The translations under genes were made by a program, and so were the position numbers. From Mycolicibacterium sphagni (GTDB lineage: Bacteria > Actinomycetota > Actinomycetes > Mycobacteriales > Mycobacteriaceae): a DNA stretch of 64,000 nucleotides. This document shows positions 1 to 7,604 of this stretch, one piece after another (the first letter of the stretch is position 1; every line of letters begins with the position of its first letter). The stretch lies in the NCBI RefSeq assembly GCF_002250655.1, contig NZ_NOZR01000010.1:62001-126000 (forward strand), given 5' to 3'. Below the pieces are notes generated by a model, which was given only the letters and a program-made list of their open reading frames with translations, had not been told where the DNA came from and made no database searches.

Positions 1-1064
1 GTCGCCGCCACCAACGCGTTCTGCAAGGGTGTCACCGCCACGTCTTTCTGACCCATGCTCGACATCCCCAGTGCGGCGGCGTCGGTCATGGGACCGATGG
101 TCGATTCCGCCACCTCCAACGGGATCGGTGCTGGTGGGCTGTCGAACCCGAAAGCCTGCGCCGTGCTTCGCAGGGCATCGGCACCCACCCGGATACCCAG
201 TTCGACGAAGGCTGTATTGCAGGATCGGGCGAAAGCCTCCCGCAGAGATGCTGTGGGTCCGCTGCCACACGGTGTTCCGCCGTAGTTCTCCAAGGTGGCG
301 GTGCTGTTTGGCAGCTGAATCTGCGGCGCGCTGGTGAGCTGGTCGTTATCGGTCACCCCGGACTGCAGTGCCGCCGCGGTGGTGATCACCTTGAAGGTCG
401 ATCCCGGCGGGAACGTCTCGGAGATGGCGCGGTTGGTCAGCGGGGAGGCCGGGTCGTCGCGCAGCTGCTGCCAGGCGGTGCCCTGTTCCTCCGTGTCGTG
501 GGTGGCCAGCAGATTCGGGTCGTACGACGGTGACGACACCATCGCCAGGATCTTGCCGGTGGACGGCTCGATGGCTACCACCGAGCCACGGCAGCCGCCG
601 GTGCAGCCCTGTTGCAGCGCCTCCCAGGCGGCCTGCTGAATGCGCGGCACGATGGTGGTATCGACGTTGCCGCCGCGCGGGTCGCGGCCGGTGAAGAAGT
701 CAGCCAGTCGTCGCCCGAACAACCTCTGGTCGGAGCCGTTGAGGATGCCGTCCTCGGCCCGCTCCAATCCGGTGCTGGAGTAGCGCAGCGAGTAGAACCC
801 GGTAATCGGCGCGTACACATAGGGATTCGGGTACACCCGCAGGAACCGGTAGTGCCCGCTGGTGGACACCGAATACGCCAGCAGCTGGCCGCCTGCGGTG
901 ATCTGGCCGCGCTGGCGCGAATATTCGTCGAGCAGCACGCGCTGATTGCGCGGATCGGCACGCAGACCGTCGGCGCGGAAGACCTGGGTGATGGTCGCGT
1001 TGAACAACAGCAGCACGATCAACGCCATGATCATCACCGATATGCGACGCAGTGAAGTGTTCAT
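1..1064 (-). CDS. pbpA: Penicillin-binding protein PbpA (partial, C-terminus off the left edge)
   Basis: Class B penicillin-binding transpeptidase for septal/polar peptidoglycan cross-linking. The first 354 residues are visible and the gene runs off position 1. One N-terminal membrane anchor lies at about residues 9-24. The catalytic SxxK motif is S222-T-F-K225 and the SxN motif is S281-C-N283. Cysteines C154 and C158 match the disulfide pair I recall for M. tuberculosis PBPA. The ATG at 1064 overlaps the rodA stop by 4 bp, so translation is probably coupled. This is the last visible gene of the fhaA-fhaB-pstP-rodA-pbpA run; pknA and pknB would be expected next, outside the window. Family assignment is very secure. 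Confidence 0.95.
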   Translation of the reverse strand, partial: MNTSLRRISVMIMALIVLLLFNATITQVFRADGLRADPRNQRVLLDEYSRQRGQITAGGQLLAYSVSTSGHYRFLRVYPNPYVYAPITGFYSLRYSSTGLERAEDGILNGSDQRLFGRRLADFFTGRDPRGGNVDTTIVPRIQQAAWEALQQGCTGGCRGSVVAIEPSTGKILAMVSSPSYDPNLLATHDTEEQGTAWQQLRDDPASPLTNRAISETFPPGSTFKVITTAAALQSGVTDNDQLTSAPQIQLPNSTATLENYGGTPCGSGPTASLREAFARSCNTAFVELGIRVGADALRSTAQAFGFDSPPAPIPLEVAESTIGPMTDAAALGMSSMGQKDVAVTPLQNALVAA

Positions 1065-2464
1065 ACCCGCTCGATCACCTCGGTACTAGAGGCCGCGATG
1101 GACGCGTGCGGGTTGGTCATGATCGGGCGCCGGGCGGCGTGGGAGATCTTCACCAGGATCGCCAGCAGCAGGTAGTTGGCCACCAGTGACGAGCCGCCGT
1201 AGGACATCCACGGTGTGGTGAGTCCGGTCAGTGGGATCAAACCGGTGACGCCGCCGACGACGATGAACAGCTGGATCGCCAGGGTGGACGCCAGGCCGGC
1301 GGCCAGCAGTTTCCCGAAGCTGTCTCGCACGGCGATCGCGGTGCGCAACCCCCGCACGATCACGATCGTGTACAGCATCAGCACCCCGGCGAGGCCGACC
1401 AGGCCCAGCTCCTCGCCGATCGCGGCGGTGATGAAGTCCGTCGACGCGGCCGGCACGGTGCCCGGTTGCCCGTTGCCCAGCCCGGTGCCGAAGATGCCGC
1501 CGGTGGCGAAGCTGAACTGCGACTGCACCATTTGATAGCCGGCGCCCTCCGGGTCGCCGAAGGGGTCCATCCAGGTCTGAACCCGGACGCGGACGTGGCC
1601 GAACAGGTAGTAGGCCACCACACTGCCCGCGGCGAACAGGGTCAGGCCGATCACCACCCAGCTGAACCGCTCGGTGGCGATGTAGACCATCACCAGGAAC
1701 GAGGCATACAGCAACAGCGAGGTGCCCAGGTCCTTCTCGAAGACCATGACGCCGACGGAGACGATCCAGGCCACTAGAAGCGGAGCCAGATCACGCGGCC
1801 GCGGCAGGTCGGCGCCCAGGAAATGTTTACCTGCACTGGTGAACACGTCACGCTTGGCCACCAGCACGGCGGCAAAGAAGGTCAACAGCAGAATCTTCGA
1901 GAATTCAGCTGGCTGAATGCTGAAGCCCGGCAACCGAATCCAGATCTTGGCGCCGTTGGTCTCCGAGTATTGGGCGGGCAGCAGTGCCGGAATCGCCAGC
2001 AGCACAAGGCCGGCCAACCCGAACGTGTAGCCGTAGCGGGCCAGGATGCGGTGGTCCTTGAGGAAGACGACCACCAGGGAGAACCCCACGACGCCGAGGA
2101 GTGTCCACAGCATCTGCTGTTCCTCGCTGGGACCGCGGTGGGTGTTCAGTGGGCCGCCGATCAGGTCCAGGCGGTGGATCATCACCAGGCCCAGACCATT
2201 CAGCAGAGCCACCACCGGCAGTAGCACCGGATCGGCATAGGGCGCGAAGCGCCGGATCGCCAGGTGCGCGCAGACGAACAAGGTGAGGAACGCGAGCGTG
2301 GAACTGGCCAGATCCCAGCTGATGCCCTGCTCCTGGTTGGCCTCCACGATCAGCAGTGCCACGACGGTGATCAGGGTGGCGAAACACAGCAACAACAGCT
2401 CGGCATTGCGCCGGGTCGGGGTTGCCGTAGCCAGCGTCACGGGTGCCTGCGGTTGGGTGCTCAT
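1061..2464 (-). CDS. rodA: SEDS peptidoglycan glycosyltransferase RodA
   Basis: Multi-pass membrane protein of 467 aa, close to the mycobacterial RodA length. It belongs to the SEDS (FtsW/RodA) family, which polymerises lipid II with a class B PBP partner. Family signatures are visible: IGEELGLVG-like residues near 345 and PWMSYGGSS near 415, plus about a dozen hydrophobic segments. It overlaps pstP upstream and pbpA downstream by 4 bp each, consistent with co-translation of the polymerase/transpeptidase pair. A paralogue such as FtsW cannot be excluded on sequence alone, but the neighbours make RodA the natural call. Confidence 0.95.
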   Translation of the reverse strand: MSTQPQAPVTLATATPTRRNAELLLLCFATLITVVALLIVEANQEQGISWDLASSTLAFLTLFVCAHLAIRRFAPYADPVLLPVVALLNGLGLVMIHRLDLIGGPLNTHRGPSEEQQMLWTLLGVVGFSLVVVFLKDHRILARYGYTFGLAGLVLLAIPALLPAQYSETNGAKIWIRLPGFSIQPAEFSKILLLTFFAAVLVAKRDVFTSAGKHFLGADLPRPRDLAPLLVAWIVSVGVMVFEKDLGTSLLLYASFLVMVYIATERFSWVVIGLTLFAAGSVVAYYLFGHVRVRVQTWMDPFGDPEGAGYQMVQSQFSFATGGIFGTGLGNGQPGTVPAASTDFITAAIGEELGLVGLAGVLMLYTIVIVRGLRTAIAVRDSFGKLLAAGLASTLAIQLFIVVGGVTGLIPLTGLTTPWMSYGGSSLVANYLLLAILVKISHAARRPIMTNPHASIAASSTEVIERV

Positions 2465-4077
2465 GCCGCCGCCCGGCAGTCGGTACCCGGTTTTTGCGGT
2501 GCTGCGGGTAGTTGCGTCACCGTGGGCGGCGGAGTCGTGGGCGGTGCAGGAACAGCGGAACCTGTTGTGGCGGCGCCACTTTCACTCGTTGCGGGGACTG
2601 GGATCGGCGCGGGTGACGGCGCAACTGTAGAGCTGGGAGCCGGTGCCACAGGGGTGATTACGGGTACCGGCGTGGAGGCTGGTGCCGGTGCCAGAGTTGA
2701 CGCGCTCGGCGCCGAGGTGGGCACCGGCCCCGGCGCGGGGGGTGCGCTCGGAGCCGGAGACGACGCGGGAGTCGGGGTGGGCGTGGGGGTGGGTGTGCTG
2801 GTCGGCGGCGGAGCGCACGGCGGCAGCAGCGAGCTGTGCGCCAGCTCGCGCAGCTGCCCGATCGCGTCGTCGAGGGATCCGGCGGGCAGCCCGGCCGATA
2901 CCTGGGCCCGCTCGGACGGGCGCAGATCCTGTAGGCGCATCAGCTGGCAGCCCAGTGAGTCGGTGGACTGGCCGTAGCTGATCTGGGACAGCTCATTTCG
3001 GTCGTTGAGGCAGCCCAACAGGTAGGGCTCCTGTAGCGGGTAGCCCAGTATCGAACCCTCGATACCGCGCATGATCGCCACCGTGCCGTCGTGGGCGCTG
3101 ACGTAATAGTTACTGCGGATGACCTGGCGGCCGACCGCGAGCCCGGCCAGCGCCAGCAGCAGGATCACTGCGACGGCGATGATCATCCGCCGGCGTGAAC
3201 GCGGCTTGGCCGGCGGTTCAGGTTCGGCCACCACCCGCTTGGCGGCGGGGGGCCGCGGCGCGATGGCCGACGCGCGCCCGGCGGCGGTGTTCGGTGGCGC
3301 GACGTCGTCGTCATGGCCAGAGACCGCCCCGGCCAGGATCGGCTGGGTTTGCCCGCCGTAGTCGTGGTCTACGACATCGGCCACTACCACGGTGACGTTG
3401 TCCGGGCCGCCGCCACGCAGGGCGAGCTCGATGAGCCGGTCCGCGCTCTCGGTGACGTCGGGAATCTGCAGGGCCTCCAGGATGGTCTCCTGGCTGACCG
3501 GGTCGGACAGGCCGTCGGAGCACAGCAGGTAGCGGTCGCCTTCCTTGGCTTCCCGCATGATCAGCGTCGGCTCGACCTCGTGGCCGGTGAGGGCCCTCAT
3601 GATCAGCGAGCGTTGCGGGTGACTGTGCGCCTCCTCGGCGGTGATGCGGCCCTCGTCGACGAGGGTCTGCACAAAAGTGTCGTCCTTGGTGATCTGTGCC
3701 AGCTCGCCGTCGCGCAACAGGTAGCCGCGTGAGTCGCCGATGTGGACGAGCCCAAGTCTGTTGCCCGCGAACAGGATTGCGGTCAAGGTGGTGCCCATGC
3801 CCTCGAGTTCGGGCTCCAGCTCGACGTGCGCGGCGATGGCCGAGTTGCCCTCGTGCACCGCCTCGTCGAGCTTGCTCAGCAAGTCGCCACCGGGCTCGTC
3901 ATCGTCGAGGTGGGCCAGCGCGGCGATCACCAGCTGCGAGGCCACCTCACCGGCGGCGTGCCCGCCCATGCCGTCGGCCAGTGCGAGCAGCCGGGCGCCG
4001 GCGTACACGGAGTCTTCGTTGTTGGCGCGAACTAGGCCGCGGTCGCTGCGGGCGGCATAGCGAAGGACGAGGGTCAC
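2461..4077 (-). CDS. pstP: PP2C-family Ser/Thr protein phosphatase PstP
   Basis: Membrane-anchored PPM/PP2C phosphatase that reverses PknA/PknB phosphorylation. The cytoplasmic catalytic domain spans about residues 1-235, with metal-binding motifs ADGMGGH (D35), GDSRGY, CSDGLSD and GGPDNVTVV. A basic juxtamembrane stretch and one transmembrane helix follow near residue 300, then an extracellular region. The C-terminal ~100 residues are extremely Pro/Thr/Ser/Ala-rich, with a run of TP dipeptides encoded near 2770-2810. At 538 aa it is longer than the roughly 514 aa I recall for M. tuberculosis, the extra length lying in this tail. It overlaps fhaB and rodA by 4 bp each. Confidence 0.95.
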   Translation of the reverse strand: MTLVLRYAARSDRGLVRANNEDSVYAGARLLALADGMGGHAAGEVASQLVIAALAHLDDDEPGGDLLSKLDEAVHEGNSAIAAHVELEPELEGMGTTLTAILFAGNRLGLVHIGDSRGYLLRDGELAQITKDDTFVQTLVDEGRITAEEAHSHPQRSLIMRALTGHEVEPTLIMREAKEGDRYLLCSDGLSDPVSQETILEALQIPDVTESADRLIELALRGGGPDNVTVVVADVVDHDYGGQTQPILAGAVSGHDDDVAPPNTAAGRASAIAPRPPAAKRVVAEPEPPAKPRSRRRMIIAVAVILLLALAGLAVGRQVIRSNYYVSAHDGTVAIMRGIEGSILGYPLQEPYLLGCLNDRNELSQISYGQSTDSLGCQLMRLQDLRPSERAQVSAGLPAGSLDDAIGQLRELAHSSLLPPCAPPPTSTPTPTPTPTPASSPAPSAPPAPGPVPTSAPSASTLAPAPASTPVPVITPVAPAPSSTVAPSPAPIPVPATSESGAATTGSAVPAPPTTPPPTVTQLPAAPQKPGTDCRAAA

Positions 4078-4541
4078 GGGCGCAGCTCGATTACCGTCTT
4101 GCCGATGTGTACCGGCGTGCCAATCGGAACGCGTACTGCCGTCGTCACCTTCGCCCTGTCGAGGTATGTGCCGTTGGTCGATCCTAGGTCTTCGACGTAC
4201 CAGTCGGAACCGCGCTGCGACAGCCGGGCGTGGCGGGTGGAGGCGTAATCGTCGGTGAGCACCAGGGTGGAGTCATCGGCGCGGCCGATTAACACCGGCT
4301 GGCTGCCGAGGGTGATCCGGGTGCCGACTAGCGCGCCTTCGATCACCACGAGGTAGCGGGCGGCGTGGCGCTGTTGGCGCGACGGCAGCAGCGTGCCGCG
4401 CAACGCCAGGCCCCGACGCACCATCACCGCACCGGTGGGCGCGTAGATGTCATTGCGCAGTATCCGCAACACCGACCAGATGAACAGCCAGAGCAACAGC
4501 AGGAAGCCGGCGCGCGTCAGCTGCAGAACTAGTCCCTGCAT
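4074..4541 (-). CDS. fhaB: FHA-domain protein FhaB (FipA)
   Basis: Phosphothreonine-binding signalling protein of 155 aa in the pknAB operon. A single N-terminal transmembrane helix (about residues 8-28) is followed by a C-terminal FHA domain with the expected GRADDS, STRHARL and STNGTYLDR elements. It is thought to couple Ser/Thr kinase signalling to cell division proteins in mycobacteria (family knowledge). Its stop overlaps the pstP start by 4 bp. The 149 bp between this gene and fhaA (4542-4690) show no ORF I would support and no clear terminator; they may contain an internal promoter. Confidence 0.93.
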   Translation of the reverse strand: MQGLVLQLTRAGFLLLLWLFIWSVLRILRNDIYAPTGAVMVRRGLALRGTLLPSRQQRHAARYLVVIEGALVGTRITLGSQPVLIGRADDSTLVLTDDYASTRHARLSQRGSDWYVEDLGSTNGTYLDRAKVTTAVRVPIGTPVHIGKTVIELRP

Positions 4542-4690
4542 CCGGCGTCCTCTCCGTCCTCGTGCCCCGCTCGCCGTTCCCGCGATACCAGCAGGCCCGG
4601 GCCGACTTCGGCACCGTCACGATACTTGGACGCCGGTGGGTGCGCGGGTGAAGGCGCTCCCGCATCAACCAAGCCGCAGTCCCGCCTACC

Positions 4691-6106
4691 TCAGTGGACG
4701 CGGACGATGATCTCGGAATGGCCGAGCCGGATGACATCGCCGTCGGCCAGCTGCCACTCTTGCACGGGCGCGTTGTTCACCGTGGTTCCGTTGGTGGAGT
4801 TGAGGTCGGACAGCAGGGCGACCTGGCCGTCCCACCGGATCTCCAGATGCCGGCGGGAGACCCCGGTATCCGGCAAGCGGAACTGCGCGTCCTGGCCGCG
4901 GCCGATGACGTTGGCGCCTTCGCGCAACTGGTAGGTGCGGCCGCTGCCGTCATCGAGTTGCAGGGTGACTGCGTGCCCGGCGGACGGGTACTCGCCCTGG
5001 GCGGGCGGCTGCGCGTAGCCGCCGTAGCCGCCACCAGCGGGCTGCTGACCGTAGTCGTAGTCACGGCCAGCGGGCTCGGCGTAGCCGGCCTGCTCGTAGC
5101 GGCCGTAGTCCGGCTGGCCGTACTCAGGGCGCCCGTAGCCGCCGCCATAGCCCTGGTCGTAGCCGCCCTGGTCGGGGTAGGCGGGCCGAGGCTCGGGCCG
5201 GCCGTAGCCGGCGTCTTCGTGCCGGCCCGGTGCGCGGCCGTAGTCGTAGTCGCTGGCCGGCCCGGCCGGCGGTGCCTGAGAGGGGTAGCCACCACCCTGC
5301 GGCGGGCCGTAGCCGCCGCCGTATCCGGGGGGCGGGCCCTGGCGGTAGTCGTAACCCTGGCCGCCGCCATAGCCGCCGCCGGCGGGGGGACGCTGCTCAT
5401 AGCCCTGGCCGTAGCCCGGGGCGCCGCCGTAGCCGCCCTGCTCGGGGTAGCCGCCCGGACGCTGGCCGTAGCCCTGCTCGCCGGGAGGGGGTGCATAGCC
5501 GCCCTGCTCGGGCGGATACGGGCCACGCTGCTCGGGGGCGGCGGGTCGCTGTTCTTCCGGACGCGGGTAGCGCTCGTCGTAATAGTCGTCGCCGGGCCGC
5601 CCCTGACCCTGGTCGCCGCGGTAGGTGGGGTTGTCGCTCATCGCTGGTACTCCTGGTTCTGCGGTGTACGCCTGGTTCGATTGTGCTGGGGCGGTGCTGG
5701 CTCGGGGCGGGTGGGGGTCGACGTCAGGATTGACGACGCCGCGCGCACGGTATTGGCCGGTATGCAGGCTCGGCGACTGCTCAAACCTGACAACCACATC
5801 ACCATACGTTTGCCACCCCTGATCTCGGATGTATCCGCCCAAGTGTTTGGCAAAAGTGTCCGTGGTGAGATCGCGATCGGCGCTGACCTTCTCGAAGTCA
5901 GATCCACTGAGAGTAATGACGTATTCATTGGGGGCCAAAAATCGGTCGCCCGGCAGGGTCCGCACACCAGCGGAGGCTTCTTGCCGCAGCGCTGCTTCTA
6001 CCTCCGCAGGTGCGATTGATCCGCCGAATACCCGGGCGAACGCATCGCCCAGGGTGTTCTCGAGTCGGCGCTCGATGCGTTGAACCAGACCTCTCTGGTT
6101 ACTCAT
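4691..6106 (-). CDS. fhaA: FHA-domain protein FhaA
   Basis: Cytoplasmic 471-aa FHA protein that binds kinase-phosphorylated partners such as the MurJ/MviN pseudokinase complex (family knowledge). It has an N-terminal DUF3662 domain (about 1-120) and a long low-complexity linker rich in Gly, Tyr, Pro and Gln (about 170-380). The C-terminal FHA domain carries GRGQDAQFRLP, SRRHLEIRW and NSTNGTTVN. I chose the ATG at 6106 because it matches the N-terminus remembered for M. tuberculosis FhaA. An in-frame ATG at 6133 would add nine residues. The linker makes the DNA look repetitive at 5000-5560. It is shorter than the ~527 aa M. tuberculosis protein, mostly in the linker. Confidence 0.93.
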   Translation of the reverse strand: MSNQRGLVQRIERRLENTLGDAFARVFGGSIAPAEVEAALRQEASAGVRTLPGDRFLAPNEYVITLSGSDFEKVSADRDLTTDTFAKHLGGYIRDQGWQTYGDVVVRFEQSPSLHTGQYRARGVVNPDVDPHPPRASTAPAQSNQAYTAEPGVPAMSDNPTYRGDQGQGRPGDDYYDERYPRPEEQRPAAPEQRGPYPPEQGGYAPPPGEQGYGQRPGGYPEQGGYGGAPGYGQGYEQRPPAGGGYGGGQGYDYRQGPPPGYGGGYGPPQGGGYPSQAPPAGPASDYDYGRAPGRHEDAGYGRPEPRPAYPDQGGYDQGYGGGYGRPEYGQPDYGRYEQAGYAEPAGRDYDYGQQPAGGGYGGYAQPPAQGEYPSAGHAVTLQLDDGSGRTYQLREGANVIGRGQDAQFRLPDTGVSRRHLEIRWDGQVALLSDLNSTNGTTVNNAPVQEWQLADGDVIRLGHSEIIVRVH

Positions 6107-6285
6107 CTCACCGCCTGCCTCGAGTCGCCGCATGTCGCGGCGGTGCTTGCCTTCCTCTTGATGGTATCGGCCCAGGTCGACGCCCCGTCACCATGAGAAT
6201 TCTGAGAATCCCATTACACCAGGTCAGCGGCTCGGAGCGCAGGTGTGACGGCGGTCGCTAGGCTGGTCGGAGCCGCGGGCGCGAG

Positions 6286-6316
6286 TTGAGGTCCACCCCC
6301 TCAACCGTGATACGCT
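6286..6316 (+). promoter_or_regulatory. Probable leuT promoter
   Basis: A TTGAGG -35-like hexamer (6286-6291) and a TACGCT -10-like hexamer (6311-6316) are separated by 19 bp and end 14 bp before the tRNA. GTTGAGG and CCTCAAC form a 7-bp inverted repeat across the -35 region (6285-6305). Spacing is slightly long, so this is a proposal only. Confidence 0.45.
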
Positions 6317-6330
6317 CCCCCGGTTGTTTC

Positions 6331-6413
6331 GGGCGAGTGGCGGAATGGCAGACGCGCTGGCTTCAGGTGCCAGTGTCCTTCGGGACGTGGGGGTTCAAGT
6401 CCCCCTTCGCCCA
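6331..6413 (+). tRNA. leuT: tRNA-Leu (anticodon CAG)
   Basis: An 83-nt class II tRNA. The acceptor GGGCGAG pairs with TTCGCCC (one G-U pair) before discriminator A. The anticodon arm is CTGGC/GCCAG around loop TTCAGGT, giving CAG. A long variable arm contains TGTCCTTCGGGACG, and the T-arm is GGGGG-TTCAAGT-CCCCC. A 3' CCA is not encoded. The position next to fhaA matches leuT in M. tuberculosis. tRNA-Leu genes are common integration targets, and accessory DNA begins immediately downstream here. Confidence 0.95.
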
Positions 6414-6422
6414 CAATTGTCA

Positions 6423-6467
6423 TGAGTCGGGTCATCGGTTACAGGTGAGTCGAGTCATGGGTTACAG
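6423..6467. repeat. Two 22-bp tandem units next to leuT
   Basis: TGAGTCGGGTCATCGGTTAC+AG (6423-6444) and TGAGTCGAGTCATGGGTTAC+AG (6446-6467) differ at only two of 22 positions and are separated by a single G. They look like a duplicated terminal element of an insertion sequence or duplicated protein-binding sites. Confidence 0.8.
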
Positions 6468-6470
6468 ATT

Positions 6471-6500
6471 CCCCGGCCTTTGGCCGGGGTTTTTGTGTTT
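6471..6500 (+). terminator. Intrinsic terminator downstream of leuT
   Basis: A perfect 8-bp GC stem CCCCGGCC/GGCCGGGG closes a TTT loop (6471-6489) and is followed by TTTTTGTGTTT. This is a canonical factor-independent terminator for plus-strand transcription from leuT. It lies inside the IS-like remnant and may be borrowed from it. Confidence 0.75.
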
Positions 6501-6530
6501 GTTGGGCCAGTATTTTTGTCGGGATTGATC

Positions 6531-6677
6531 TCATGGCTGGCTAGGACGTGGCCGGTTTTGCTGATCACGGTCTGGTCGACCACGCTCAACATCGCGGTCC
6601 AGCAGTGCGCCCCAGAACGCGGCGCGCCTGTCGGGGTCCACGCAGTCGATTGTTAGACCGTTCCACCGAGTTCGCAT
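6531..6677 (-). pseudogene. Truncated VOC/glyoxalase-like gene
   Basis: From an ATG at 6677 the frame reads MRTRWNGLTIDCVDPDRR... then AAFWGALLDRD. This is the typical first strand-helix of vicinal-oxygen-chelate (glyoxalase-like) proteins, which usually start with xxVxIDCxDPxxxAxFWxxLLG. After about residue 32 similarity is lost, where the IS481-like remnant begins, and the frame stops at 48 aa. VOC proteins are normally 110-140 aa, so the gene was apparently cut by the element. Confidence 0.5.
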
Positions 6678-6708
6678 TCCCAAGTGAATCAGTTCGAGGA
6701 CTCAAGTG

Positions 6709-7089
6709 TCAGGAGGAACAGTCTCCATCTCCATCAGGTCGCCGACGCCCCCGACCACCTGGCGGCGCTTCGCCGATCTTCGCCCCTGGATCCACCCGAG
6801 TGAAAGAGCGTCCGTGCAAGGTCCCGTCGATTACAGCCCCGCGCGTGACCGCAAGGTCACCGCCCTCATTGATGACGTCGCCTCGGCAATATCCGCGATA
6901 AGTGGCCTTGCCCCCCGGCTCAACAACCAGGCGTTCCGTCATGCCGATAATGAAGGCGTAACCGCCTGATGCGATGGTGAGCGTGCCTCCGACATAGCCA
7001 ACCAGCAGGAGCTTCCCGCCGCTGGTCACGCGGACGTCACCATGTGTCGCGCCCAGCTTCACACGAAGACCTGAAATTACCGTGGTCAT
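6709..7089 (-). CDS. Small bactofilin-like/beta-roll hypothetical protein
   Basis: Hypothetical 126-aa protein. From about residue 15 to 95 it consists of short repeated strands with alternating V/L and G residues (GGKLLLVGYVGGTLTIASGG; later NEGGDLAVTRGAVIDGTLHG). This resembles the right-handed beta-helix of bactofilin or polymer-forming proteins. The C-terminus is basic and Gly/Arg/Asp-rich. I chose the ATG at 7089; the upstream in-frame extension to 7431 is low-complexity and overlaps a plus-strand gene. No neighbour suggests a pathway. The 7090-7310 stretch upstream shows no supportable gene. Confidence 0.5.
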   Translation of the reverse strand: MTTVISGLRVKLGATHGDVRVTSGGKLLLVGYVGGTLTIASGGYAFIIGMTERLVVEPGGKATYRGYCRGDVINEGGDLAVTRGAVIDGTLHGRSFTRVDPGAKIGEAPPGGRGRRRPDGDGDCSS

Positions 7090-7310
7090 AGTGCCGACGA
7101 TACGGTGCGCTTCCGTCCACGAGGAGCCGTAAAGGCACCCGCGCTGGCGAGTACGGAGGCTAGGGGACGTCGTCGGCGCAGTGGTCCTCACCGAACTTGT
7201 TGAGGACAGGCTCTGATCGACCTCATTTCCCAACAAACGAGACGGCGGCCTCGTCGTGGCGGCATGTCGTGGTGACTGGACGTTGCGCGCGCTCCTCCTA
7301 GACTGGCGGT

Positions 7311-7604
7311 GTGGCGACTTTGGATGTTTGCGGCGCAGGCTTGCGCACACTTGCTGGTCAGTGTTCAGCCGATGCGTCGGGGTTAGCCACCGAGACTCTG
7401 AGCGCGGCGGTGACACCACCCGCGCAGGCAACCGGCACGGCGGTCAGCGGTCTGTACGCCGCGGTCGGAGCAACGGTGACGGTGCTGGCAGGCAAAGTCG
7501 AGGCCACGGGCCTGGCGTTGACCATCGCGTCGGCCCAGTATGTGAACAGCGACGAGAGCTCCGCGCAGCGCCTCTCCGCCCTTGATGCCCCGGTGCAGCC
7601 GTAG
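7311..7604 (+). CDS. EspC-like type VII secretion target protein
   Basis: A 97-aa Ala/Thr/Val-rich, mostly helical protein of the size and composition of the mycobacterial EspC/DUF2580-like family (type VII secretion target). The C-terminal part contains YVNSD, a Y-x3-D/E secretion signal required by ESX systems. GTG start at 7311. The downstream ATG at 7605 follows its TAG stop directly (TAGATG), so the two genes are probably co-translated and may be secreted as a helical pair, as EspC/EspA-type partners are. No ESX machinery genes lie nearby, so export would rely on a distant system. Confidence 0.65.
   Translation: MATLDVCGAGLRTLAGQCSADASGLATETLSAAVTPPAQATGTAVSGLYAAVGATVTVLAGKVEATGLALTIASAQYVNSDESSAQRLSALDAPVQP

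Larger units (their letters stand above)
6418..6600 (-). mobile_element. Remnant of an IS481-like insertion sequence end
   Basis: Read on the minus strand, about 6600-6455 encodes a tail containing TGHVLASHEINPDKN. This fits the TGx(V/I)L...(I)(N/D)PxxN/D motif near the C-terminus of IS481-family transposases, as I remember it. A stop follows inside a repeat-bearing end that begins TGTCATGAGTCGGG at 6418, five bases after the tRNA. No catalytic DDE core is present and only the 3' end survives. The family call is inference from motif memory; the remnant nature is seen directly. Confidence 0.4.

Noticed and set aside
2500..2820. Repetitive stretch resembling a tandem-repeat or CRISPR-like array
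   Set aside because: It is codon-level repetition from the Pro/Thr-rich tail of PstP; there are no spacers.
5000..5560. Repetitive GCC/TAG/CGG pattern
   Set aside because: It encodes the Gly-Tyr-Gln linker of FhaA, not a non-coding repeat.
4694..6019. 441-residue open frame opposite fhaA
   Set aside because: It is Val/Ala/Gly-rich shadow of the Gly/Tyr/Pro linker of fhaA on the other strand, with no family features.
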